Source: Micromonospora sp. MW-13 (GTDB taxonomy: Bacteria > Actinomycetota > Actinomycetes > Mycobacteriales > Micromonosporaceae). From it: a stretch of 64,000 nt of DNA. The stretch spans positions 62,001 through 126,000 of the forward strand of contig NZ_QKKX01000003.1 in the NCBI RefSeq assembly GCF_003434305.1, in the 5' to 3' direction. A program made the position numbers and the translations under genes. This document shows, piece by piece, positions 48,580-59,478 of this stretch. The stretch's first letter is position 1. Every line of letters starts with the position of its first letter. The notes under the pieces were generated by a model. That model was not told the DNA's origin, made no database searches, and was given only the letters and a program-made list of their open reading frames with translations.

Positions 48580-49671
48580 TCAGCTGATCCCGGCGGCGGC
48601 ACACAGCTCGGCGTACGGGTCGGTGCAGAGCCTGTCCCGGGAGACGTAGCCGTCGGCCACGACGTCCTTGACGTTCTCCTGGTAGATCGCCTTCGGCTCC
48701 AGCAGCACGGCCGGCACGTCCCGCCCGCTCTCCGGGTCCCGCACCGTCTGGCCGGTGTCCCGGCGGACGCCGTTGGCCAGCGACACGGCCAGCGCGGCGG
48801 CGGCGTCCGCCTCCTTCCGGATCGCCTTGTACACGGTCATGCACTGGTCGCCGGCGAGGATGTTGCGCAGGCCCTGCACGTCGGCGTCCTGCCCGGTCAC
48901 CGGGACCTTGCCGTTGAGCTTGTTCTTCTTCAGCACCGAGATGGCGGCGTTGCCGAGGCCGTCGTTGGCGGCGAGCACCCCGTCGATCCGGCCCTCGGTC
49001 CGGGTGAGCATCTGCTCGAAGAGCACCCCGGCCTGCGCGTTGTCCCAGTCCGGCACGGGCTGGTCGGGGCCCCTGACGTACGTCCCGGAGGTGAACTTCG
49101 GTCCGAGCACCGAGTTGTATCCGGCCTTCAGCTCGGTGGCGTTGTTGTCGGTCGGCGAGCCGTTGAGGAACGCCACCACCGGGTGCTCGGCGCCCTGGTC
49201 GGCCAGGCACCGGCTCAGGCCCTCGCCCTGGAGCCTGCCGACGGCCTTGTTGTCGAAGCTGACGTAGTACTCGGCCGAGCCGCCCAGGGTGAGCCGGTCG
49301 TAGTCGATGGTGGCGACGCCCTGCGACCGCGCCCGGTCCAGCACGGCCCTGCCGGTGCCGGAGTCCAGGTTGACGATCATCAGCGCGGTGACGCCGGCGG
49401 TGAGCATCCCGTCGGCGATGGTGGAGAAGCTGGACTTGTCGCCCTGGGCGTTCTGGATGGTGTAGTCGACCCCGGCGGCCCGGAACGCCGCCTCCAGGTA
49501 CCTGCGGTCCGCGCCCTCCCACCGGGCGCTGGTCCTGCTGTCCGGCAGGATCACCCCGATCTTCGGCTTTCTGTCACCGCCGCCGGCCTCCGCGCTGCCG
49601 GGGCCGCAGGCGGCCGTGCCGCCGGCGGCCAGCACGCCCACGGTGGCGAGGGTGAGGAAGCCCTTGCGCAT
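48580..49671 (-). CDS. Sugar-binding lipoprotein (XylF/ChvE-like)
   Basis: 363 residues. Signal peptide with lipobox (TAAC), then a type I periplasmic-binding fold: IGVILPDSRTSARWEGADRRYL, YDRLTLGGSAEYYVSFDN, AANDGLGNAAI and GQDADVQGLRNILAGDQCMTVYK are close to the xylose/multiple-sugar binding proteins. ATG 49671 has GAAAGGA eight bases upstream. First gene of the four-gene sugar operon; xylose or a similar aldose is the best guess. Confidence 0.93.
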   Translation of the reverse strand: MRKGFLTLATVGVLAAGGTAACGPGSAEAGGGDRKPKIGVILPDSRTSARWEGADRRYLEAAFRAAGVDYTIQNAQGDKSSFSTIADGMLTAGVTALMIVNLDSGTGRAVLDRARSQGVATIDYDRLTLGGSAEYYVSFDNKAVGRLQGEGLSRCLADQGAEHPVVAFLNGSPTDNNATELKAGYNSVLGPKFTSGTYVRGPDQPVPDWDNAQAGVLFEQMLTRTEGRIDGVLAANDGLGNAAISVLKKNKLNGKVPVTGQDADVQGLRNILAGDQCMTVYKAIRKEADAAAALAVSLANGVRRDTGQTVRDPESGRDVPAVLLEPKAIYQENVKDVVADGYVSRDRLCTDPYAELCAAAGIS

Positions 49672-49970
49672 GTGCGGGGTCCTTTCGGGGTGAAGGCGGG
49701 ACGGCGGTTTGTTGTGCCCGGCAACGTATTTCGCGTGCAGGCCCGACACAAGGCCGTCGCGTTCTGAAGTCTCGTCGGCGGCAGTAACGATTCGGCAACG
49801 CCCACGACTCCCTGCCGCCCCGCCGCCGGGAGCGGCATCCCGGCCCTGTGCTGCCCGGATGTGGCCCCGGACCCGCCGCCGACCGGACCCGTCGCGCCGG
49901 CCAGTCGGGCGGCGCCGGCCAGTCGGGCGGCGCCGGCCAGTCGGGCGGCGGCGGCCTGGCGGGCGGTGGG
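49672..49970. promoter_or_regulatory. Promoter region of the sugar operon
   Basis: 299 bases with no gene. The sugar-operon promoter and the ROK operator must lie in the part next to 49671, but I could not pick a convincing pair of boxes. The far end carries the 18-bp repeats listed next. Confidence 0.4.
49896..49949. repeat. Three perfect 18-bp tandem repeats
   Basis: GCCGGCCAGTCGGGCGGC repeated at 49896, 49914 and 49932 without a mismatch, directly downstream of the ybaK-type gene. Confidence 0.95.
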
Positions 49971-50450
49971 TCAGCGGGCCGCGATCGGGGCCGTGGCGGC
50001 GTCGGTGAGGGCGATCAGGTCGGCCGGGGCGATCTGGAGCTGGAGGCCGCGCCGGCCGGCCGAGACGTAGACGGTGTCGTGGGTCAGGGCGGAGTCGTCC
50101 AGCACCGTGGGCAGGCGTCGGCGTTGGCCGAGCGGGCTGATCCCGCCCCGGACGTAGCCGGTGGCTCGTTCGGCGACCGCCCGGTCCGCCATCGTCGCCC
50201 GCTTGCCGCCGAGCGCGCCGGCCAGCGCCTTGAGATCCAGCTCACCGGTGACCGGCACCACCGCCACCGCGAGCGCGCCGTCGACCTCGGTGACCAGCGA
50301 CTTGAACACCCGCTCCGGGGGCACGCCCAGGGCCGCCGCGACGAGCGCGCCGTAGTTCGGCGCGTCCGGCGAGACGTCGTACGGGTGGGTGCTGTGCCGG
50401 ATCTTCCGCCTGGTCAGCAGCGCCGTCGCCGGAGTGCCCTGTCCCGCCAT
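49971..50450 (-). CDS. ybaK: YbaK/EbsC-type Cys-tRNA(Pro) deacylase
   Basis: 159 residues. Hydrolyses mischarged Cys-tRNA(Pro). FKSLVTEVDG, VAVVPVTGELDLKALAGALGGKRA (with the key Lys) and YVRGGISPLGQRRRLPTVLDDSA are the family blocks. ATG 50450 is chosen because a -10-like TAGCTT sits seven bases upstream; the longer TTG reading lacks support. Confidence 0.93.
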   Translation of the reverse strand: MAGQGTPATALLTRRKIRHSTHPYDVSPDAPNYGALVAAALGVPPERVFKSLVTEVDGALAVAVVPVTGELDLKALAGALGGKRATMADRAVAERATGYVRGGISPLGQRRRLPTVLDDSALTHDTVYVSAGRRGLQLQIAPADLIALTDAATAPIAAR

Positions 50451-50457
50451 GCCCGAC

Positions 50458-50463
50458 AAGCTA
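50458..50463 (-). promoter_or_regulatory. Leaderless -10 box of the ybaK-type gene
   Basis: TAGCTT on the minus strand, seven bases before ATG 50450. Confidence 0.5.
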
Positions 50464-50508
50464 ACCCGGCCCCGACCCCCGGGGCCACCGGTTACCCGCC
50501 TTCGGCCG

Positions 50509-51741
50509 TCAGTCCGCCACCGGCCGGCACAGCAGCACGGTGGGCGCGCCGGCGACCCGGGTCAGCACCAGGCTCGCCGCCTCCGGGCCGGCCAGCCGCA
50601 GGTCCCGCCGCAGCTTCTCCGGCTCCAGCGCGGAGCCGCGCTTGAGGATCTCGACCCGGCCCACCCGGCGCTCGCGCAGCAGGGCGCGTAGCCGCTTGAG
50701 CGAGAACGGCAGCACGTCGGTGACCTCCAGGCAGCGGGCGAACGGCGTCCCGCCCGGCGCGTCGGCGTACAGGTAGGCGATGGTCGGGTCGGCGAGCGTG
50801 CCGCCCAGGGCGTCGGCCAGCTCGGCGACCAGGTGGGCGCGGACCACCGCCGGATCGGGGTCGTGGACGTACCGGCGGACCGGGCCGACCGCCGCCTCGA
50901 CCGCGCCGGAGCCGGTGAGCTGGTGCCGGGTGACCCCCGCGGCGCAGGTGGGGGCCGGCTCGCGCAGCAGGGTGGCGCGGCGGGGGACCTCGGCGAGCCG
51001 GCCGCACCACAGGGCGGCCTCGACCAGGTCGCCGGCCACGCTCACCCACTCCGCCTCGGCGCCGACCGGGATCAGCGCGTGGTCGAGGCCGGGGGCCACC
51101 TTGACCACGGTGTGCGGCACCCGCTCGGCCAGGCCGGTGACGAAGTCCCACGGCGGCGAGTAGGCGTTCGGATCGAAGATCCGCCGCCCGGTGCCGGCCC
51201 TGCGGCGGGCCGGGTCGCAGAAGACCGCGTCGACCCGGGTCACGTCGAACGCCGTGGCGTCGCCGCACTCCACGGTGAACGCCTCGGCCAGCCCGGCGGC
51301 CTCGGCGTTCGCCGAGGCCATCGCGGCGGTCACCGGGTCGGCCTCCACCCCGTACACCCGGATGCCGGCACGGGCGGCGGCGAGCGCGTCGGCGCCGAGG
51401 CCGCAGCCCAGGTCGGCGAGGGTGCGTACCCCGGCGGCGCGCAGCCGCTCGGCCCGCCGGGCCGCGACCACCCCCCGGGTGGCCTGCTCCAGCCCGGCGC
51501 GGGTGAGGAACATGCCGGCGGCCTCCGGCCCGAACTTGCCGACCGCCCGGCGGCGCAGCTCGGCCTGGGTCAGCGCGGCGGCGGCCAGCCCGGCGGGCAC
51601 CCCGGCCGAGCGGAGCGCCGCCGCCGCGGCCAGCGGGTCGCCGCCGCCCAGCCCGGTCGCCGCGGTGAGCGCGGCCGACCCCTCGGGGGTACGCAGGGCG
51701 GCGAGCTGGTCGAGATCCACCGCTCCATTGTCCGGGTCCAC
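50509..51741 (-). CDS. Class I SAM-dependent methyltransferase with THUMP-like C-terminal domain
   Basis: 410 residues. SAM-binding motif I is LADLGCGLGADALAAA, with VEADPVTAAMA and VFCDPARRRAGTGRR (acidic and catalytic-like loops). The C-terminal part (PFSLKRLRALLRERRVGRVEILKRG) is the THUMP-like domain of this family, suggesting an RNA substrate. GTG 51741 is tentative; GTG 51723 is possible. It reads away from groES. Confidence 0.85.
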   Translation of the reverse strand: MDPDNGAVDLDQLAALRTPEGSAALTAATGLGGGDPLAAAAALRSAGVPAGLAAAALTQAELRRRAVGKFGPEAAGMFLTRAGLEQATRGVVAARRAERLRAAGVRTLADLGCGLGADALAAARAGIRVYGVEADPVTAAMASANAEAAGLAEAFTVECGDATAFDVTRVDAVFCDPARRRAGTGRRIFDPNAYSPPWDFVTGLAERVPHTVVKVAPGLDHALIPVGAEAEWVSVAGDLVEAALWCGRLAEVPRRATLLREPAPTCAAGVTRHQLTGSGAVEAAVGPVRRYVHDPDPAVVRAHLVAELADALGGTLADPTIAYLYADAPGGTPFARCLEVTDVLPFSLKRLRALLRERRVGRVEILKRGSALEPEKLRRDLRLAGPEAASLVLTRVAGAPTVLLCRPVAD

Positions 51742-51910
51742 CGGGAACGCCTGTCGGCGGTCGTCCCCGTCGTCCGGCCACCGTCATCGGCTCCGGGTGG
51801 GGCACCTGGCGGTCTCGGGCGGGCGGGCGGCCGCGACGTCCCGCAGCCAAAGTCGATCCTGGGCGGTACGGCGTCGACGGGCCGGTCGGGGCGACACGAC
51901 GGGCGACGCG

Positions 51911-51937
51911 TTGGCACTCTCCTTGACGGAGTGCTAG
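51911..51937. promoter_or_regulatory. CIRCE operator 1 (HrcA site)
   Basis: TTGGCACTC, nine bases, GAGTGCTAG: one mismatch per arm or fewer from the CIRCE consensus. It overlaps the -35 of the groES promoter. Confidence 0.95.
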
Positions 51938-51951
51938 CCACGGCATAACCT
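51923..51951 (+). promoter_or_regulatory. groESL promoter
   Basis: TTGACG (51923-51928) and TAACCT (51946-51951) at the ideal 17-base spacing. Both CIRCE sites flank it, so HrcA would block polymerase. Confidence 0.85.
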
Positions 51952-51955
51952 GCGA

Positions 51956-51982
51956 TTAGCACTCTCCCATCGAGGGTGCCAG
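51956..51982. promoter_or_regulatory. CIRCE operator 2 (HrcA site)
   Basis: TTAGCACTC, nine bases, GGGTGCCAG: left arm perfect, right arm with changes. It covers the expected transcription start. Confidence 0.88.
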
Positions 51983-52117
51983 CTTCCGGGCCCCGTGCCC
52001 GGGCGCTGAACGCCAGGCGGACCGGCACCCGCGACGACGGCCCCGCCCGGTGGCATGTGGCAGATTGACGCTGGTCGGCCCCGTCGACCAGCAACGAAAC
52101 CAGTACCCCAGGAGGGT

Positions 52118-52432
52118 ATGCCCGTGACTACCGCGACCAAGGTTGCGATCAAGCCGCTCGAGGACCGCATCGTGGTCCAGGCGAACGAGGCTGAGACCAC
52201 CACGGCGTCGGGCATCGTGATCCCCGACACCGCCAAGGAGAAGCCGCAGGAGGGCACCGTCCTCGCTGTCGGCCCGGGCCGGATCGACGACAAGGGCAAC
52301 CGCGTGCCGATCGACGTGAAGGTCGGCGACACCGTCCTGTACTCGAAGTACGGCGGCACCGAGGTCAAGTACGCCGGCGAGGAGTACCTGGTGCTCTCCG
52401 CCCGCGACGTCCTCGCGGTCATCGAGAAGTAA
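52118..52432 (+). CDS. groES: Co-chaperonin GroES
   Basis: 104 residues. Caps the GroEL ring. [16 protein letters not shown], the mobile loop ([19 protein letters not shown]) and the conserved [18 protein letters not shown] are present. ATG 52118 is used by analogy, but GGAGG ends only two bases before it, so GTG 52124, eight bases away, may be the real start. Under double CIRCE control. Confidence 0.97.
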   Translation: MPVTTATKVAIKPLEDRIVVQANEAETTTASGIVIPDTAKEKPQEGTVLAVGPGRIDDKGNRVPIDVKVGDTVLYSKYGGTEVKYAGEEYLVLSARDVLAVIEK

Positions 52433-52445
52433 CCAACCGATCAGT

Positions 52446-54149
<1,704 letters not shown>

Positions 54150-54170
54150 CCCACGCCGTAGGACACCGTT

Positions 54171-54202
54171 CAGGGCACGCCGTCACCCGACGGCGTGCCC
54201 TG
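54171..54202 (+). terminator. groESL terminator
   Basis: 14-bp perfect stem CAGGGCACGCCGTC / GACGGCGTGCCCTG with a four-base loop, followed by ACGCCTTTCC. Confidence 0.9.
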
Positions 54203-54302
54203 ACGCCTTTCCCGCGCCGGCCGATGCTCACGCATGCGCCGCCCCGGTCGTTCGGCGCGCCCGGCGGCCGGTCACCCCGTGGTGGGCGGGTCCGCGGGGT
54301 GG

Positions 54303-55538
54303 TCACCCGATGGTGAGCGTGTCGAAGGGCGGCGGCGGCCCGAGGTACGCGACCTCCGGCGCCAGCAGCACCGCCCACGCGGGCCGGAACGCCGGTGCCC
54401 GGCGGTCCAGCTCCGGCCGGAGGTGGCTGCGCCAGGGCCCGCGCCCGTCGTCGGCCAGCCACCCGGGCCACGAGTCGTAGCGCCGTTCGAGGGTGAAGCC
54501 GCCGGCGGTCGTCTCCAGCCGTAGGAAGATCCACTGCCCGTGCGCCGGGTCGGCCTCGGCCGTCCGGAGCCGGCGGACCAGGTCGCCGGCCTGGCGGAAC
54601 GCTGCCCACCCGTCCTCGCCCGGGAGGCTGGCCGGGGCCGCCTCGCCCGGGTGCTGGCTGAGCGCGGTGTCGGTGACCTGGATGAGCAGCGAGCAGCGGC
54701 CGTCGCCGGCCGGGGCCCGGCCGCGTGCCCAGTCGACGAGCTCGGTCAGCTCGGGGGTGGGCGCCGGGGCCGGGCGGGGCGCCTCCGTGGCCCGCCGCAT
54801 CGCCGTCCAGACCAGCCGGTCGTGCTGGTCGTCGCTGAGCACCCGGACCCGCCGGGGCGGGGGCCCGGCCGCCGCCGCCACCGCCGGTGGCCGTCCGCCC
54901 GGGGTCAGCCCGGCCCGGGTCGCCATCGCCAGGCCGGCGGGCACGTCGACCGGGCCGGGCCGGAGCCGGCCGAGCAGCCCGTCCAGCGCGCCCGCGTCGA
55001 GGGCGCGGTCGGCCGCGGCGGCGAGCAACCGGCCGGCGGCCTCCGCCACCTCGGCCCGCTCCGCCGCCTCGTCCGCGGGTTGGTAGCCGCCCCACTCGAA
55101 GACCACCTCGCCCAGCTCCCGCCGGGCCCGGTCGTCGTCGAGCGCCGCCCCGGCGGTGTCCCGCAGCCCGTCGGGCAGCAATGGCTCCGGGTACGGCACC
55201 CGGGACCAGCCGCCGTCGTACCAGTAGGCGTAGCCGAGCTGGTCGGCCTCGGCGTGCCGGATCAGCTCGGGCCAGGGCAGCCAGGCGGGGGCCCCGGCGA
55301 GCAGGTCGAGCGGCGGGCTGACGCTCACGGTGTCGCTGTACTCGTGGTCGTAGCCGAAGAGCACCGCCCGGCCGCCCTCGACGCGCACCAGCCGCGCCCA
55401 GTTGCCCCCGTGGTCGTCGTGGTGGGCGCCGTCCGAGGCGCACCAGTAGACGTCGTCGTGGCCGAGAGTGGCGAGCGCCGAGGCGAGCGCGCCCCACCGG
55501 GCCCAGAGCGTGTCCGGATCCGCGATGTCGATCAGCAT
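54303..55538 (-). CDS. Large protein of unknown function
   Basis: 411 residues. I do not recognise the family. The N-terminal half is Trp/Tyr/Asp-rich (GHDDVYWCASDGAHHDDHGGNW, FGYDHEYSDT, AYWYDGGWSRVP). A Pro/Ala linker follows, and the C-terminal half has LERRYDSWPGWLADDG, faintly like YezG/immunity-type domains. No signal peptide or membrane helix. ATG 55538 has AGGA seven bases upstream. Convergent with groEL. Confidence 0.75.
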   Translation of the reverse strand: MLIDIADPDTLWARWGALASALATLGHDDVYWCASDGAHHDDHGGNWARLVRVEGGRAVLFGYDHEYSDTVSVSPPLDLLAGAPAWLPWPELIRHAEADQLGYAYWYDGGWSRVPYPEPLLPDGLRDTAGAALDDDRARRELGEVVFEWGGYQPADEAAERAEVAEAAGRLLAAAADRALDAGALDGLLGRLRPGPVDVPAGLAMATRAGLTPGGRPPAVAAAAGPPPRRVRVLSDDQHDRLVWTAMRRATEAPRPAPAPTPELTELVDWARGRAPAGDGRCSLLIQVTDTALSQHPGEAAPASLPGEDGWAAFRQAGDLVRRLRTAEADPAHGQWIFLRLETTAGGFTLERRYDSWPGWLADDGRGPWRSHLRPELDRRAPAFRPAWAVLLAPEVAYLGPPPPFDTLTIG

Positions 55539-55589
55539 CCGATGATCCTGGCAGAACAGTGGGACATCCGCCGCCGGCCGGTACGTGAC

Positions 55590-55627
55590 CCGACGCCGCG
55601 CCCCGGGCGGCCGGGACGCGGCGTCGG
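55590..55627 (-). terminator. Terminator of the whiB-type gene
   Basis: An 11-bp stem (55590-55600 with 55617-55627; core GACGCCGCG / CGCGGCGTC) around a 16-base GC-rich loop, 20 bases downstream of the whiB stop. Confidence 0.7.
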
Positions 55628-55646
55628 CGTGTGGCAGGCGCGGTCG

Positions 55647-56030
55647 TCAGGCGACGTTGCGCTGGGCCGGCATCGTGGACTTGTGCGGGCGGCCGAGGCG
55701 GGCCTCCAGGCGGGCCACGTCGACGCGGCTGTGCCGGCGGTCGGCCAGGTCCTCCCAGCCGACCGCGAGCAGCCGTAGCCGCTCCGCCTCGCTGAAGCCG
55801 CCCCAGACGCCGTACGGCTCACGGACGGACAGCGCGTGCGCGGCGCACTCGGCGCGTACGGGGCAGGCCCGGCAGACCGCCTTGGCGCCGGACTCGCGGC
55901 GCAGGCGGGAGGAGCCGCGCTCGCCGTCCGGGTGGAAGAACTGGGCGCTGTCGCGACCCCGGCAGGCGCCGAGCCGCTGCCAGTCCCAGAGGTCGACGAT
56001 GGGTCCGGGCAGCCTGCGTACGTTCGACAT
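55647..56030 (-). CDS. whiB3: WhiB-family iron-sulfur regulator, WhiB3/WhiD-like
   Basis: 127 residues. The four Fe-S Cys are in GACRGRD and AVCRACPVRAEC. FFHPDGERG and GVWGGFSEAERLRLL are the hallmarks of the WhiB3 (Mycobacterium)/WhiD (Streptomyces) subgroup. The place next to groESL and bldM matches both genera. ATG 56030 follows a GGAGG-rich stretch; GTG 56036 is possible. It is divergent from the bldM-like gene. Confidence 0.92.
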   Translation of the reverse strand: MSNVRRLPGPIVDLWDWQRLGACRGRDSAQFFHPDGERGSSRLRRESGAKAVCRACPVRAECAAHALSVREPYGVWGGFSEAERLRLLAVGWEDLADRRHSRVDVARLEARLGRPHKSTMPAQRNVA

Positions 56031-56283
56031 CAGCACCCCTCCTCCCGCGCGGCACCGCGGAGACTCTCAGTTGACCGGTGTCCGGGCGGTGGGCCGCGCT
56101 GGCGCACCGATTCCGGCTCGGCTCCCGGTACCCCGGCTCTCGCCGGCTCACACTTCTGTGATCGAAAACCTCGGACAATGTGCGGCATATGCCCTAACTG
56201 TCGGAAAAGTTCGGAGGATTGCCGGGAACACCCACCCGACCCCACCCCGCCGTGGTCTGCTTCGGGTCGGAGAGGAGACCACA
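56031..56283. promoter_or_regulatory. Divergent region between whiB3-like and bldM-like genes
   Basis: 253 bases, locally less GC-rich (about 56155-56215), containing both promoters. I cannot assign boxes with confidence. Confidence 0.45.
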
Positions 56284-57102
56284 GTGCGTACTGTTCTCGT
56301 GTGCGTTCGGACGCCGCTCGCCGCGCAGCAACTGAACTCCGCGGCGGCCCGGCTCGGGCTGTCCGCCGCCGTCCGGACCGCCGTCTCCGATCCCGAGGTG
56401 ATGTTGCGGCTGGCGGAGGGCCCGGCGGACGTGGTGCTCGCCGACACGGCGCTCACCCGGCCGGACAGCGCCGGATTCGTGCGTCGCGTGCTGGCCCGCG
56501 CGCCGCAGGCCGCGGTGCTGCTGTTCGGGGCCGAGGAGTCCGAGGCGGCTGCGGCCACCATCGGCGCCGGGGCCCGGGGACTGATCCAGGGCACCGACCA
56601 CGACCTGACCAGCGCGGTGGCCAAGGCCCTGCTGCTGCTCTCCGCGCCGGGCCGGGCGACCCGGCACCGGGTGGTCGACCCGGCTCGGGACGCCGCGGCC
56701 GTCGGCGGCCAGAAGCGCCCCGCGTCGGCCGGCCGCGCCCCGAACAACCCCGTCCCGGCCTGGCCGGCGGCCCCGGAGGGGCCGGGCGGCGTGCCGGCGG
56801 TGGTGCCCGTGCAGCGGGGCGACGACGAGCCGGAGCCGACCGGCGGCGAGCCCGCGGAGCCGGCGAACGGCCGGCGGGCCGCCCCCGCCCGGGGCGCCCG
56901 GGGAGCGGTCGGCCTGACCGAGCGGGAACTCCAGGTGCTGCTCGGGATGGCCGAGGGCAAGAGCAACGCCGAGATCGGCCGGGAACTGTTCGTCTCGGAG
57001 GACACCGTCAAGACGCACGCCCGTCGGCTGTTCCGCAAGCTCGGCGCCCGCGACCGGGCGCACGCGGTGGCCGCCGGCTTCCGCGCCGGCCTGGTCGCCT
57101 GA
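56284..57102 (+). CDS. BldM-like LuxR-type regulator with degenerate receiver domain
   Basis: 272 residues; Streptomyces BldM is about 200. The C-terminal HTH (LTERELQVLLGMAEGKSNAEIGRELFVSEDTVKTHARRLFRKLGARDRAHAVA) is very BldM-like, and the position beside whiD matches Streptomyces. The N-terminal receiver keeps VVLADTAL, but the acidic pair after the first strand is CVRT and the usual Lys of the last strand is missing (GLIQGTD), so phosphorylation is unlikely. A Pro/Gly-rich linker of about 80 residues is extra. GTG 56284 has GAGGAG six bases upstream. Confidence 0.85.
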   Translation: MRTVLVCVRTPLAAQQLNSAAARLGLSAAVRTAVSDPEVMLRLAEGPADVVLADTALTRPDSAGFVRRVLARAPQAAVLLFGAEESEAAAATIGAGARGLIQGTDHDLTSAVAKALLLLSAPGRATRHRVVDPARDAAAVGGQKRPASAGRAPNNPVPAWPAAPEGPGGVPAVVPVQRGDDEPEPTGGEPAEPANGRRAAPARGARGAVGLTERELQVLLGMAEGKSNAEIGRELFVSEDTVKTHARRLFRKLGARDRAHAVAAGFRAGLVA

Positions 57103-57165
57103 GCGCGCCGGCAGGCCCGTTGCCCGGCCGGGGCCCGGTCCCGCGGACCGTGGCACTCGCCCGTC

Positions 57166-57194
57166 GGGGCCGACCCGACCCGGCTCGGCCCCGC
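57166..57194. terminator. Hairpin between convergent bldM-like and DUF5319 genes
   Basis: CGGGGCCGA (57166-57174) pairs with TCGGCCCCG (57186-57194) around an 11-base loop. Confidence 0.6.
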
Positions 57195-57240
57195 TCGACG
57201 CCGCGCTGTCGGACGGGTACCGCGCGGGACCCGGGTCGGC

Positions 57241-57651
57241 TCAGGTGCCCGGTTCGGTGTCGTCCTCGGTGCCCTCGGTCAGGGTGTCGTGCACGCCGTC
57301 GGCGTAGCCGCGCGCGTAGTCCCAGGTGACGTAGTGGTCCGGATCCGGGTCGTAGGCCGGCTCGTGCACCCGGGGCCGGCCGGAGCTGAGCAGGTGGCGC
57401 AGGTTGCCCCGGAGCAGGTCCCAGTCGAAGTAGTGCGGCTCCCGGCAGTCCTCGCACTCGATCACCAGCCCGCGCACCCCGACGGGCGCCAGCAGGGCCT
57501 GGTAGATCTCCAGGTCCGCGAGGTCCTCCAGCACGTCCTGCCGCTCGACCTCGGTCAGTGGGTCGAGTGCGGCGTCGCCGTCCGGGTCGTGCAGCTCCGC
57601 CGCCGGATCGGCCGGGTCGCCGTTGAACGGGTCGATGGGCTCGTCGTGCAC
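57241..57651 (-). CDS. DUF5319 protein
   Basis: 136 residues, acidic. The core DPLTEVERQDVLEDLADLEIYQALLAPVGVRGLVIECEDCREPHYFDWDLLRGNLRHLL has a CxxC that may bind metal. The family lies next to guaB in M. tuberculosis (Rv3412) and Streptomyces. Starts at GTG 57651. The sigma-factor gene (sigD-like) normally near here is absent. Confidence 0.88.
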   Translation of the reverse strand: MHDEPIDPFNGDPADPAAELHDPDGDAALDPLTEVERQDVLEDLADLEIYQALLAPVGVRGLVIECEDCREPHYFDWDLLRGNLRHLLSSGRPRVHEPAYDPDPDHYVTWDYARGYADGVHDTLTEGTEDDTEPGT

Positions 57652-57789
57652 CCCCTCACCGTAGACCCCGTGCCCGCGTGCCGCCCGCCCCAGTCCGCCC
57701 GGTCACCCGGCGTCGGGGCAGACGGGGGCCGCCGTCACGCAGCGTCGACGACCGGGCCGGCTCCGGCGGGGGCGGCCCGGCCCGATGGG

Positions 57790-57795
57790 TACGAT
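57790..57795 (+). promoter_or_regulatory. Probable -10 box of guaB
   Basis: TACGAT, with no clear -35. It would give a leader of about 80 bases before GTG 57884 within the 232-base DUF5319-guaB gap. Confidence 0.45.
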
Positions 57796-57853
57796 GGCAC
57801 CGACGCGCCATCACCCGGCGTGCGCCGGATGCCCGCGCGCGCCGCCTCGCTGA

Positions 57854-59446
<1,593 letters not shown>

Positions 59447-59478
59447 CCGCCACCCCCTCAAGACACCTGGAGCCCCCC

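Noticed and set aside
37011..51741. Secondary-metabolite gene cluster
   Set aside because: An exporter and regulators are present, but there are no synthase, ligase or tailoring genes.
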